In this document: positions 55,050 through 64,000 of the stretch, in pieces
How positions within the stretch are numbered: the first letter of the stretch is position 1
Layout of the letters: every line of letters starts with the position of its first letter
Source: Saprospiraceae bacterium
GTDB lineage: Bacteria; Bacteroidota; Bacteroidia; Chitinophagales; Saprospiraceae
NCBI GenBank assembly: GCA_028285545.1
Contig: JANQPA010000005.1
Location: 18,006 to 82,005 of the forward strand
Direction: 5' to 3'
DNA length: 64,000 nucleotides
Position numbers and translations under genes: made by a program
The notes under the pieces: generated by a model
Seen by the model: only the letters and a program-made list of their open reading frames with translations
Databases searched by the model: none
What the model was told of the DNA's origin: nothing

Positions 55050-56456
55050 ATGCCAAAGGTTGTTAAAGAAGAAATCGATAAATTAAATGCCAAACTTCAA
55101 ATAACACTTGAGAAGGCGGATTACGAAACATTATTTAATAAGGAGTTAGCTAAATATCGCAAGCAAGCCCATATGAAGGGATTTAGAAAGGGGAAAACTC
55201 CGATGAGTGTTGTTAAAAAAATGTATGGCAAAGCGGTGTTAGGAGATGTCATTAATCAAACCCTACAGCAAGAACTTATTAATTTTATAGATAGCGAAAA
55301 AAATCTCTTAGGCCATCCCATCAGTTCTAAAGATCAGGAGCTAATTGAATTTGACTGGAAAGAAATGGATGACTATTCTTTTCACTTTGATCTAGGTTTG
55401 GCACCTGAATTTGAGATTCAAGGCCTAGAGGATGATCATGTGTTTACCAATTATAAAGTTCAGGTTACAGAAGAGATGATAGATGAAGATCTTGCGAATG
55501 CCCGAAAAAGACTGGGCGAGCGTTTTGATGCAGAAGAAGATATTGAAGAAAATGACCTTATTACGCTTGAAATAAAAGAGCTCGATGGTAAAAAGAAGAT
55601 CAAAGAAGAAGGCCTGACTAGTGAATTCAGTGTTTTGGTTAAAGATGTTGAAGATAAAAAGCTACAAAAAAAGATCCTTGGCAAGAAAAAAGGGGACGAC
55701 CTGCCAATTCCATTAGTGGGTTTGGAAAAAAGTGCTGACGAAGATTTTGTCAAAAAGAATTATCTTCGTAACCCTGATCTAGAAGGAGCTATTCCTGCCC
55801 TTTTCCAGGCCACTATCCAAAATGTCAGTCGGGTCAAAGAAGCAGAAATGACGGAGGATTTCTTTAAACAGTTTTTTGGCAGTGAGGATATAAAAGATGA
55901 AGAAGGAGCCAGAGCAAAAATTAAAGAGGACACTGAAGCGTTTTTTAATAAGCAGTCAGAAGCACTGTTATTCAGAGAACTTCAAGACCATTTAATGGCC
56001 CAAAATAGTCTGGAACTGCCAGATGAATTTCTAAAAAGATGGTTGCTGGCTACCAATGAGAAATTGAATGAAAAAAGTCTAAGCAAAGAATATCCATTGT
56101 TTGCTGAAAACCTCAAATGGACCTTGATCAAGAATAAGTTGGCGAAAAACAAGGAAGTAACCATAGAAGAAGAAGACTTGCGAAATGCCTTTAGAGAAAG
56201 AATCAAAGGTTATTTTGCCTCCAGCCCATACGGCTCAGACCCAAGTATTGTGGAGAATATGGTAGATCGAATGATGCAGGATCAAAAACAGATAGAACAA
56301 ATTCAGGAAGAAGTTCTTTCGGATAAACTTTTTGATTCCGTGGTACCCGATTTAACCAAAGAAGAAAAAGAAATCAGTTTAAAGGAGTTTGAGGAGATTG
56401 CTCAAAAAGCCAGAGCAGAGGCAATGGCCGCAAGTAGTGTAGAGGAAGAAGAATAA
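55050..56456 (+). CDS. tig: Trigger factor
   Basis: The 468-residue ribosome-associated chaperone binds nascent chains at the exit tunnel. The N-terminal ribosome-binding domain has the GFRKGKTP signature at about residues 44-51. The middle FKBP-like domain (about 150-250) seems divergent. The C-terminal chaperone domain is long, helical and charged. The length is slightly above the usual ~430. The call rests on the signature and on the conserved position before clpP and clpX. Confidence 0.94.
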   Translation: MPKVVKEEIDKLNAKLQITLEKADYETLFNKELAKYRKQAHMKGFRKGKTPMSVVKKMYGKAVLGDVINQTLQQELINFIDSEKNLLGHPISSKDQELIEFDWKEMDDYSFHFDLGLAPEFEIQGLEDDHVFTNYKVQVTEEMIDEDLANARKRLGERFDAEEDIEENDLITLEIKELDGKKKIKEEGLTSEFSVLVKDVEDKKLQKKILGKKKGDDLPIPLVGLEKSADEDFVKKNYLRNPDLEGAIPALFQATIQNVSRVKEAEMTEDFFKQFFGSEDIKDEEGARAKIKEDTEAFFNKQSEALLFRELQDHLMAQNSLELPDEFLKRWLLATNEKLNEKSLSKEYPLFAENLKWTLIKNKLAKNKEVTIEEEDLRNAFRERIKGYFASSPYGSDPSIVENMVDRMMQDQKQIEQIQEEVLSDKLFDSVVPDLTKEEKEISLKEFEEIAQKARAEAMAASSVEEEE

Positions 56457-56624
56457 AATCCAGGGTGGACCTGTTTAATTAATCTGTCTATATTAAAAAA
56501 ATTATTCAGCTCTTTCAACCTGCCTATAAACTATTTGTTGTTATCTATAATTTAGGGGATTGCAAGCTTTTTTTGATTATTTTCAATGTCCCTTCTTTAT
56601 TTACTATGTAAAAAAACTGACAAC

Positions 56625-57335
56625 ATGTTTCCAAAAGATGAATTTAAAAAGTACGCTACCAAGCATCTAGGTATGAACAGTATGCACCTTGACAAATATG
56701 CCCAAGTGGCAGGAGGTGCTGCCTATCCAAATATTAAAGGCTTTACACCTAATGTGATTGAAGAGCGTCAAATGAATATAGTAGGCTTAGACGTTTTCTC
56801 TAGATTGATGATGGATCGTATCATTTTTATGGGAGTCCCGGTAAATGATTATGTTTCTAATGTAATCCAGGCACAATTATTATTTCTAGAATCTACTGAC
56901 CCTAAAAGGGACATACAAATGTTTATCAATAGCCCCGGTGGTTCAGTAATTGATGGTCTGGGTATTTATGATACAATGCAATATGTTTCTCCTGATATAG
57001 GAACCATTTGTACAGGTATGGCGGCTTCTATGGGTGCGGTGCTTTTAAGTGCAGGAACAAAAGGAAAAAGAACTGGTCTTTATCACAGCAGAATCATGAT
57101 TCATCAGCCTTTAGGAGGGATGCAAGGTCAGGTTACCGAAATGGAAATCTACTACAAGCTTATTAAAGAACAGCAAAAAGCCCTCTATGACATACTGGCT
57201 TATCATACCGGACAATCTTATGAGAAGATCGAAGAGGACTGTTTACGCGATAACTGGATGACCTCTGCAGAGGCCAAAGAGTACGGTTTGATTGATGAAG
57301 TATTAGCTAGAAATAATCCTAGAAAAGAAGATTAA
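56625..57335 (+). CDS. clpP: ATP-dependent Clp protease proteolytic subunit
   Basis: This 236-residue serine peptidase forms the barrel degrading proteins fed by ClpX. The nucleophile Ser135 lies in GMAASMGAVLLSAG and His160 in RIMIHQPLGG. The strand INSPGGSVIDGLGIYD is typical. ATG 56625 is chosen over an upstream ATG at 56586. The N-terminal extension of about 40 residues before the usual ClpP core could be a propeptide. It lies between tig and clpX. Confidence 0.97.
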   Translation: MFPKDEFKKYATKHLGMNSMHLDKYAQVAGGAAYPNIKGFTPNVIEERQMNIVGLDVFSRLMMDRIIFMGVPVNDYVSNVIQAQLLFLESTDPKRDIQMFINSPGGSVIDGLGIYDTMQYVSPDIGTICTGMAASMGAVLLSAGTKGKRTGLYHSRIMIHQPLGGMQGQVTEMEIYYKLIKEQQKALYDILAYHTGQSYEKIEEDCLRDNWMTSAEAKEYGLIDEVLARNNPRKED

Positions 57336-57346
57336 TCACTATAAAA

Positions 57347-57387
57347 GGCTTATCCTGGCCCATAGGCTGGATAAGTCTTCTTTTTTT
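57347..57387 (+). terminator. Intrinsic terminator after clpP
   Basis: CTTATCC (57349-57355) pairs with GGATAAG (57369-57375), with a smaller GCC/GGC stem inside. TCTTC and a run of seven T follow. It lies between clpP and clpX, so clpX probably has its own promoter as well. Confidence 0.75.
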
Positions 57388-57505
57388 ATATTATCTTTAT
57401 ACCACCTTTGCTCATCTTATCTTTATAGTCAATCCTTAGTCAAGTTTCAACCAGACTAGGTTAAAAGTGTTTCCTAAAGTGAAAAAACTCAGATAAATTA
57501 AACAT

Positions 57506-58753
57506 ATGCGACGTAGTAAGCAAAGTTATCGATGCTCCTTTTGTGGAAAGGATAAATCAGAAGCCTTAATCCTGATTGCGGGTATTGATGGGCATATTTG
57601 TGAGGTTTGCGTAGAACAAGCAGGTGAAATTATTGAGGAGGAATTATATGGACGCAAAAAACGCGAAGAAGATCCTTCAAATATTGTTCTCCCTGATTCA
57701 ATTACCCCGAAGGACATCAAGACCTATCTGGATGAATATGTAATCGGGCAGGACGAAGCCAAAAAGTACCTTTCGGTTGCTGTTTATAATCATTACAAAC
57801 GTCTTAGACAGCAGAGGAAATCTGAAGTGGAGCTTGAAAAGTCAAATATTCTTTTCGTAGGACACACTGGAACAGGTAAAACGCTTTTGGCAAAAACCAT
57901 TGCCAAGTTTTTAAATGTGCCATTTTCTATAGTTGATGCAACTGTCTTTACTGAAGCAGGTTACGTTGGAGAAGATGTAGAGAGTATTCTTAGTCGCCTA
58001 TTACAAGTTTGTAATTATGATGTGGCTGCTGCTGAAAAAGGAATCGTATACATTGATGAAATAGATAAGATCGCTCGCAAAGGAGATAACCCTTCTATTA
58101 CAAGAGATGTTTCTGGAGAAGGGGTTCAACAGGCCATGTTAAAAATGTTAGAAGGTACTGATGTAAATGTCCCTCCTCAGGGAGGCCGCAAGCACCCTGA
58201 ACAAAAACTGGTCAAAATCAACACCGAAAATATCCTTTTTATCTGTGGAGGAGCATTTGATGGCATAGAAAAAAATATTGCCAGAAGAATAAACACTCAG
58301 GTTATTGGCTTTAAAAAGGATGATATGGAAATGATTGATAATGATAACATCCTTTCCTATATAAGCCATCAAGATTTAAAAAGCTATGGCCTTATTCCTG
58401 AATTAATTGGTCGCCTTCCGGTTCTGACCTACCTGGAACCGCTTGATCTGCAAGCCTTAAGAAGAATACTAGTAGAACCTAAAAATGCCCTGGTCCGGCA
58501 ATATGAAAAGCTTTTTGACCTTGAAGGAATAAAGCTCTCCTTTTCCGAAGGAGCCATTGATTTTATCGCTGAAAAAGCTCTGGAATATAAATTAGGTGCT
58601 CGAGGACTGCGTTCCATCTGTGAAGCCATCATGACAGATGCCATGTTTGAGTTGCCTTCCCAAAAGGAGCAAGTTAAAGAATTTGAGATCGATAGGGATT
58701 ATGCTGAGCAGAAGCTGAGTCGTTCTAAATTGGCTAAATTGAAGGCTGCTTAG
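57506..58753 (+). CDS. clpX: Clp protease ATP-binding subunit ClpX
   Basis: This 415-residue AAA+ unfoldase recognises tagged substrates and feeds them to ClpP. The N-terminal zinc domain has [10 protein letters not shown] and HICEVCVEQ (four Cys). Walker A is GHTGTGKT at about residue 119, the pore loop GYVGED, Walker [12 protein letters not shown], and sensor 2 GARGLRS. The length is typical. It is co-directional with clpP and precedes truA by six bases. Confidence 0.98.
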   Translation: MRRSKQSYRCSFCGKDKSEALILIAGIDGHICEVCVEQAGEIIEEELYGRKKREEDPSNIVLPDSITPKDIKTYLDEYVIGQDEAKKYLSVAVYNHYKRLRQQRKSEVELEKSNILFVGHTGTGKTLLAKTIAKFLNVPFSIVDATVFTEAGYVGEDVESILSRLLQVCNYDVAAAEKGIVYIDEIDKIARKGDNPSITRDVSGEGVQQAMLKMLEGTDVNVPPQGGRKHPEQKLVKINTENILFICGGAFDGIEKNIARRINTQVIGFKKDDMEMIDNDNILSYISHQDLKSYGLIPELIGRLPVLTYLEPLDLQALRRILVEPKNALVRQYEKLFDLEGIKLSFSEGAIDFIAEKALEYKLGARGLRSICEAIMTDAMFELPSQKEQVKEFEIDRDYAEQKLSRSKLAKLKAA

Positions 58754-58759
58754 TAAAGT

Positions 58760-59500
58760 ATGAAATTCTTTGCTGAACTTTCTTATCTAGGTACCCAATA
58801 TTGTGGTTGGCAAAAGCAGGCTAAAGAAGCGAGTGTTCAGGAAACACTAGAGGAAGGTTTTTCTACCATTCTCGGTACTACAATTGATATTATGGGTTGT
58901 GGCCGGACGGATACCGGAGTTCATGCGCGCCAGTATTTTATTCACTTCATTTTCAATGGTAATTTCCCCAATGGTTTCTTAAAACGTTTGAATAAATATT
59001 TACCTCCAGATATTAGTGTAAGCCGTATTTTCGAAGTAAGCCCCGATGCGCATGCTCGTTTTGATGCTTTCTATCGTGCATATGAATATCACGTGGAGTT
59101 ACAAAAAAATCCATTTTCTCAAAAAACAGCTTTTTATTATTCCTACCCACAAGCTCTTGAACTGAATGTACTAAATACAGCTGCCTCCTTATTATTGGAA
59201 TATGAAGAATTTTTCCCTTTCTGTAAAACCAATTCTGATGTAAAAACCATGCATTGCGAACTCAAAAGAGCAGAATGGGTAAAAGAGGGGAATAAACTTA
59301 TTTTTCACATTGCCTCCAATCGTTTCTTAAGAGGAATGGTAAGATTGATCGTTGGGATGTGCTTAAATGTAGCATTGGGGAAAATTAGTCTTGAAGAGGT
59401 ACGGGCCGCAATGGATAAGCAGGAAAGATTAAGTAAAAGCTATAGTGTTCCTCCCCAGGGTTTGTTTTTAACTGAAATAAGATATCCCTATTTGAATTAA
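58760..59500 (+). CDS. truA: tRNA pseudouridine(38-40) synthase
   Basis: This 246-residue enzyme converts U38-U40 of the tRNA anticodon arm to pseudouridine. The catalytic Asp lies in GCGRTDTGVHARQ at about residues 49-61. The words RAYEYHV and RFLRGMVRLIVGMCL match the family. It starts six bases after the clpX stop, suggesting co-transcription. Its stop codon overlaps the end of the convergent gene by four bases. Confidence 0.96.
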   Translation: MKFFAELSYLGTQYCGWQKQAKEASVQETLEEGFSTILGTTIDIMGCGRTDTGVHARQYFIHFIFNGNFPNGFLKRLNKYLPPDISVSRIFEVSPDAHARFDAFYRAYEYHVELQKNPFSQKTAFYYSYPQALELNVLNTAASLLLEYEEFFPFCKTNSDVKTMHCELKRAEWVKEGNKLIFHIASNRFLRGMVRLIVGMCLNVALGKISLEEVRAAMDKQERLSKSYSVPPQGLFLTEIRYPYLN

Positions 59501-60393
59501 AGTATTCCCCACTTTCTTCGGTCTTTCGATATTTGGAAATAGGAGTTGGAGCTTGCCCCAAAACTCTTAGCTAATTCATTTTCTACTTTTGTATTAAAAT
59601 CAAAGACTAGGGGTTTTCCAGCATGAGATCTCAACAAAAGGTTAATCATAAAGGCCAGTGCCCCTTTTTCCGTCCCCTCTTTAGAAACGACAGGCATAAA
59701 ACTTAAAATTTTATGATGACTATAGATTAGAAAATTTACTGCTATAAGCTCATCTTTTTTATTGGCTACTCCTGTTGCAAATCCCCAGCCACGATGTAAT
59801 ACATTATACATCACCCGCTGCATAGCATGAAACTTTCGCTCTTTTCCCCTCCCATCTTTGGTATGTTTTAGATAAAAATTGGCAATCTTTTCCGGCTTTA
59901 AATTAGAAACGGGCCGAAGGTCGAGATCTTGGGCTTTTTCTAAAGCTCGTAGCAAGGAGGAAGAAAAACCATTGGCTAGATCCTCATAAGGCTGGTTAAT
60001 CAATAGTTGATGATTGGTCCATTCTTTTTTCTTAAAAGAACCATTTTCCGGAAGTGAATTCCTTTCATTCAATACCATATCTATTTTATAAAATTCATCA
60101 GGAATGGCCTCTAAAAATTTTCGAATCCGGGCTTTAGATAATACATTTACAGAATAGATGCCAAGCTCCCGCATCAAATGAGGTTGGTATAATTCTTTCT
60201 TACCCAAAATTCCGTTTCTCCAAACTAATGGACAAACACTTTCATAATCCCCTTCAACTAAGCCTGCCCAGTCCTTGCCTACAAAATCTAAATACCACAT
60301 ATAACCAAAAATATTACCATTGGTAGCATAATGGACACAGCTATTCCACTTGACTTTGTCAATTTCTTCTCTTTCCAGGTATTGGATTTTCAT
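59497..60393 (-). CDS. FemAB-like GNAT-fold protein of unknown substrate
   Basis: The 298-residue protein shows a GNAT/FemAB-like layout. An N-terminal half holds the FGYMWYLDFVGKDW region. A basic middle follows (SSLLRALEKAQDLDL). The C-terminal half has AVNFLIYSHHKILSFMPVVS, GALAFMINLL and VFDFNTKVENELAKSFGA. Relatives occur in Bacteroidota and resemble peptidoglycan-bridge or lipid-linked acyltransferases. No signal peptide is seen. It is a distant relative in plan to the protein at 4461-5399. Its function is not known. Confidence 0.68.
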   Translation of the reverse strand: MKIQYLEREEIDKVKWNSCVHYATNGNIFGYMWYLDFVGKDWAGLVEGDYESVCPLVWRNGILGKKELYQPHLMRELGIYSVNVLSKARIRKFLEAIPDEFYKIDMVLNERNSLPENGSFKKKEWTNHQLLINQPYEDLANGFSSSLLRALEKAQDLDLRPVSNLKPEKIANFYLKHTKDGRGKERKFHAMQRVMYNVLHRGWGFATGVANKKDELIAVNFLIYSHHKILSFMPVVSKEGTEKGALAFMINLLLRSHAGKPLVFDFNTKVENELAKSFGASSNSYFQISKDRRKWGIL

Positions 60394-60551
60394 ACCGTAT
60401 CGTCTTTCTGTTATCTGATGATTTTTCTCATTGTCTTTAAGTAACTCTTATAGGTCTCTGAACTCAGTTCCCAATTTTAACTTAAAGGCAATAAAATTCC
60501 TTCTTTATTAATACAATTCAGCTTAATATTGTTGAAAATAAAAAACAAAAA

Positions 60552-60767
60552 ATGGAAATAATACAATATAAAACCAACATTCATTGCAATAATTGTATCA
60601 GGGCGGTTAGCGGTTTCCTTAATGAGGTAGAAGGAATAGAAAGCTGGGAGGTGGATGTCGAGCATTCAGACAAAATATTAACAATCAAAGGCGAAAATAT
60701 AAACCCTGAAGAAGTGCTTGAAGCCGTAGAAGATGCCGGATTTGATATAGAAATTTTTGTCAAATAA
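60552..60767 (+). CDS. Small HMA-domain metal-binding protein (copper-chaperone-like)
   Basis: This 71-residue single HMA domain has the metal motif HCNNC at residues 11-15 and the family ending PEEVLEAVEDAGFDIE. Such proteins bind Cu(I) or similar soft metals and pass them to P-type ATPases, none of which is in this window. It may instead be an orphan metal buffer. It is preceded by an AT-rich leader and followed by a 171-bp gap to a large secreted protein gene. Confidence 0.85.
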   Translation: MEIIQYKTNIHCNNCIRAVSGFLNEVEGIESWEVDVEHSDKILTIKGENINPEEVLEAVEDAGFDIEIFVK

Positions 60768-60938
60768 ATAAATTCAATTACATTTGTCATAATATATATC
60801 GAATTGAAAAATAACGACTTATTTGTTAAAATTTTTACATATTTGAAAAAATATTTAGCAATTTTGACAAAACCCTAATCCCCCCTGGGTTTTTATAATC
60901 TTATTTTTCGACTACTCATTATCCCAAAACGATTAATT

Positions 60939-62468
60939 ATGAACAAATTATGCCCAAGGCATCGGTTTGGCCGATGCTACCGTCTATCTTTATTCATCTT
61001 CTCTTTTTTCATTCTTTCACATTCTATAAATGGTCAAGATTTCATCCTTACTGGGGGTAATTGGAGTGTAGCCAGCAATTGGGCAGGAGGAGTGATCCCT
61101 CCTAATCCATTTAAAGTAAGTAGTATAACTATTGCAGGGAATGCTACGCTGGACATAAATAGCCTAACAATAGGAGTTGATGCTATTTTCACTATTAATT
61201 CAGGTGTAAGTTTAGATATTACCTCAGATGGATTCCCAATTACTTTTACAAATGATGGCACTATAGAAAATAATGGGATGTTAAATATTCTTGGAGACGA
61301 AAATTTTCTCAATAATGGAATTTTCAATAATAACGTTGGAGCAACCCTAAATAATCAAAGCAGCTTTGTTAATAGTACTACTGGAGTTCTTAATAATAAT
61401 GGAGGTATTACCAGTGGAAATGATGATGAGGATGATTTTGGAAATAATGGCAGTATGGTGAATAATGGCAGTTTTTTCAGAGCAGATGGTACATTTACCC
61501 AGGGAGATAAAAGTTCTTCCCTCAGTGGAAGTGGAATTTTTGATATGAACGGATCAAGTCTGGACTTGCCTCGAGGAATTTTATCTCCTGGAAATTCTTT
61601 TGGGACAATGAGTATTACGGGAGATTTAATATTGGGCGCCGGAGTAAGCTTACAAATAGAAATTGGGGGAGATGGATCTAATGATCAAATAAGTATTAGT
61701 GGTGATGTATCTATTGCAGGCACACTCAATTTGATTTTTGGTTCTGGAGAATTTTCTTCGGGAGAAAACTGGACCATTTTGACTGCCGGCGGAACCTTAT
61801 CTGGTACGTTCAACCCAGTGAATTTCACTGCTCCCTCTGGAGTTATGCCAGCTAATTTATCGGCTACCTATCCTGGTAGTACCACACTGATTACTTACAC
61901 AGGAGCGACTTTTTTACCTGTTGAATTGTCTTCATTTACAGGAAAAGTAAATAATCAAACAATTTTGTTAGAGTGGCAGACAGCAAGTGAAATTAATAAT
62001 GATTATATGGTTGTGGAACGGAGTGGTGAAGGTTGGCAGTTTAGTGAACTAGGCAGAGTAAAAGGTCAGGGGACAACCTTAGAGGATCAATTCTATGAAT
62101 TTATTGATGAAGCACCATTGGAGGGGATTAATTATTACAGATTACGTCAGGTAGACTTTGATAGTACAGAAGAGTATTCCAATGTTATAACTGTAGATAT
62201 GTTGAAAAATCAGGAAGGATTAAATATTCAGGTTTTTCCAAATCCCAGTCAGGAATTCATCCAAATTGAGTGGAATAGCTCCTTCATTTCTCAAAATAAT
62301 AGCTTGCATCTGATTAAAGCCTCTACAGGTCAAGTTATTCAGCAAATTGATATTCCCAGGGCTAATAATCAACTTGTGCTTTCATTAGATCATCTTCCTG
62401 CTGGCTTATATATTATACAAATGGTTCAGGCTAATTTTCGCAACTCAGTTCCCTTTATGAAAAATTAA
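60939..62468 (+). CDS. T9SS-secreted beta-solenoid surface protein
   Basis: This 509-residue protein has a signal peptide (FIFSFFILSHSINGQ). The following GGNWSVASNWAGGVIPP resembles the start of autotransporter-like beta-helix repeats. Residues 90-230 are an Asn/Gly-rich solenoid with recurring NNG words. The segment LSPGNSFGTMSITGDL is typical of autotransporter-associated strands. FLPVELSSFTGK begins a region of about 100 residues before the T9SS type A sorting tail (QVFPNPSQEF to the end). It is probably surface-displayed or released. It has a paralogue immediately downstream. Confidence 0.87.
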   Translation: MNKLCPRHRFGRCYRLSLFIFSFFILSHSINGQDFILTGGNWSVASNWAGGVIPPNPFKVSSITIAGNATLDINSLTIGVDAIFTINSGVSLDITSDGFPITFTNDGTIENNGMLNILGDENFLNNGIFNNNVGATLNNQSSFVNSTTGVLNNNGGITSGNDDEDDFGNNGSMVNNGSFFRADGTFTQGDKSSSLSGSGIFDMNGSSLDLPRGILSPGNSFGTMSITGDLILGAGVSLQIEIGGDGSNDQISISGDVSIAGTLNLIFGSGEFSSGENWTILTAGGTLSGTFNPVNFTAPSGVMPANLSATYPGSTTLITYTGATFLPVELSSFTGKVNNQTILLEWQTASEINNDYMVVERSGEGWQFSELGRVKGQGTTLEDQFYEFIDEAPLEGINYYRLRQVDFDSTEEYSNVITVDMLKNQEGLNIQVFPNPSQEFIQIEWNSSFISQNNSLHLIKASTGQVIQQIDIPRANNQLVLSLDHLPAGLYIIQMVQANFRNSVPFMKN

Positions 62469-62698
62469 GTCATGAACAAATACAGATTAATAGTAACCCT
62501 GTTTTCATCAAAGCATAAACATACTTTGTTAAGGCTTTGCAAAGCGAATACTTTTTACTTACATTTATGTTCGAATAGGTGAATTTAGTATATAACTAAA
62601 AATAATTCTAACTCATTTAGTAGTCCACAAAAACTATATCTAATCAACATTCAAATGATTAGATAAGACTTCTATTGTTTGACCCAAAAACGTCGATT

Positions 62699-64000
62699 AT
62701 GAAATTTATTGACCCGAAATCCGATTCATTACTATTATTTAAATCTTTCCTGTTCCTTATTTCACTAATTTGTTTTTCTTCCGGACTTTATGCACAAGAT
62801 TTTATCCTGGGGGGTGGAGACTGGAGCACTCCAACCAATTGGAAAGGTGGAATTGTTCCCCCTAATCCTTTTACAGGAAACTCTATAACGGTTGCTGATG
62901 ATGCAACCGTAAGTGTAGTAAATCTAACTATTGGTAATGGTGCCACCTTAATTATCAATAAAGATGTTGACCTAACTTATGATGCAGGGTTTTCTACATT
63001 TACCAATAATGGAACCATTCAAAATGATGGAACACTCAATATTGCGGATAACAATAACTTCTCCAATAATGGAGAAATAAATAATGATGGAGCCTGCACT
63101 ATTAATTCGAATGGCAATTTCACCAATGGTTCATCAGGTGTTTTGAACAATAATGGCACCTTTAATCAAGGGAATGACGGCTTTGATTCATTTATGAATT
63201 TTGGATGCGTGGTGAATAATGGAATCTTTACAAGACTAGTTGGTTTCATTTCTCAGGAAGGTAGTAATGCCATGTGGAAAGGTGAAGGAAGGGTGGATTT
63301 AAGAGATGGTAGTAGGATGACAATCAATGGAGGAACCCTTTCTCCAGGTAATTCTTTTGGTACTATGGCCATACTAGGAGATATGGCACTGGCAGCGGGT
63401 GTTTCCTTGTTTATGGAAATTGTAGGTGGAGGCTCTCCTGGAAATGATTTAATTAGTGTTAGTGGAACGCTTGATTTAGGAGGCAGCTCTCTAACAGTGG
63501 TCAGAACAAGTGGTTCTTTTGGGGCTTCAGAATCCTGGGATATTATTACGGCAGGCACTTTATCTGGCTCTTTTGGGGCAGGAATGGTCACACTTCCATC
63601 TCCTCCAATGGGTATAACGGGTACCTTTGCTTCTAGTGCTGTAGTGAATGACTATAGGGTCACTTATTCTGGTACAGCTTTTCTTCCAGTGGAACTCAGT
63701 TCATTTACAGGTAAAGCTTTGGATAATATCATTCACCTCGACTGGACTACCGCATCAGAAACCAATAACGACTATATGATGATTGAAAGAAGTGGTGATG
63801 GCCTACAGTTTCAGGAAATAGGCCGGGTCAAAGGTTATGGAACAACTGTAGAAACTCAGACCTATCAATTTATAGATGAAAACCCTCTAAATGGCCTAAA
63901 CTACTATCGTTTGCGTCAAGTGGATTTTGATGGAACTGAAGAATATTCCAATGTAATTGCAGTGGATATTGATATGATCATTAATGGAATAAAATTAAAT
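62699..64000 (+). CDS. T9SS-secreted beta-solenoid surface protein, paralogue (3' end cut)
   Basis: The frame is open for 434 codons and runs off the right edge. It mirrors its neighbour throughout. A signal peptide ends in LYAQ. Then come FILGGGDWSTPTNW, an Asn/Gly-rich solenoid (residues about 90-190), LSPGNSFGTMAILGDM and FLPVELSSFTGK. The YYRLRQVDFDGTEEYSN region is nearly identical to the first copy. The T9SS sorting tail of about 70-80 residues is expected beyond the window. The pair arose by duplication, 230 bp apart. Confidence 0.87.
   Translation, partial: MKFIDPKSDSLLLFKSFLFLISLICFSSGLYAQDFILGGGDWSTPTNWKGGIVPPNPFTGNSITVADDATVSVVNLTIGNGATLIINKDVDLTYDAGFSTFTNNGTIQNDGTLNIADNNNFSNNGEINNDGACTINSNGNFTNGSSGVLNNNGTFNQGNDGFDSFMNFGCVVNNGIFTRLVGFISQEGSNAMWKGEGRVDLRDGSRMTINGGTLSPGNSFGTMAILGDMALAAGVSLFMEIVGGGSPGNDLISVSGTLDLGGSSLTVVRTSGSFGASESWDIITAGTLSGSFGAGMVTLPSPPMGITGTFASSAVVNDYRVTYSGTAFLPVELSSFTGKALDNIIHLDWTTASETNNDYMMIERSGDGLQFQEIGRVKGYGTTVETQTYQFIDENPLNGLNYYRLRQVDFDGTEEYSNVIAVDIDMIINGIKLN

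Overview
The window is a chromosomal segment of a low-GC member of the Bacteroidota. The support comes from type IX secretion (T9SS) C-terminal sorting signals on very large secreted proteins, a TAnnTTTG-type promoter in front of the tRNA gene, weak Shine-Dalgarno sequences, several GTG/TTG starts, and a membrane-bound AraC-type regulator. A Saprospiria-like lineage is plausible from the gene families, but this is inference from memory. No phage, integrase, transposase, CRISPR array or rRNA gene was seen.

Layout, left part (1-15 kb). The left edge cuts an ABC transporter ATPase gene that lies downstream of a 7-TM AraC-type regulator. Next come a TamA/BamA-like outer membrane protein and a FemAB-like acetyltransferase/O-methyltransferase pair bracketed by two direct copies of a ~126-bp palindromic repeat. 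These are followed by MarC and TauE family membrane proteins, methylmalonyl-CoA epimerase, an RND/MMPL exporter overlapping an SGNH-like protein, and a surface-polysaccharide stretch (GT2 glycosyltransferase, O-antigen ligase, cysQ).

Middle (15-32 kb). galE precedes a TMTC-like GT-C glycosyltransferase with a TPR tail. A serine beta-lactamase-like lipoprotein and a MarR regulator follow. uvrC is packed against hutG and hutF, the two-step formiminoglutamate to glutamate branch of histidine breakdown. Methylmalonyl-CoA mutase overlaps a creatininase-family gene. Then come a MORN-repeat lipoprotein, an uncharacterised membrane-anchored protein, an M16 peptidase and a DMT exporter.

Right part (32-64 kb). 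A TetR-headed six-gene operon (LolA-like protein, two FtsX-type permeases, LolD-type ATPase, outer membrane porin-like protein) looks like a complete dedicated cell-envelope export route. Beyond it are metF, an M14 carboxypeptidase, a T9SS trypsin-like protease with a P-domain, a PBP4-type DD-peptidase (dacB), a SAM methyltransferase with a lipoprotein signal, fur-STAS-purA, a bifunctional RelA/SpoT, tRNA-Leu(UAG), and the proteostasis cluster tig-clpP-clpX followed by truA. The window closes with a FemAB-like protein, a small HMA metal-binding protein and two paralogous T9SS beta-solenoid surface proteins, the second cut by the window edge.

Intergenic DNA is rich in short palindromes and fold-back elements, including a perfect 27-bp inverted repeat inside a ~190-bp unit. 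The best candidates for something poorly described are the TetR/LolA-like/FtsX/FtsX/LolD/porin operon, the lipoprotein-type methyltransferase, the TMTC-like enzyme and the fold-back repeats.
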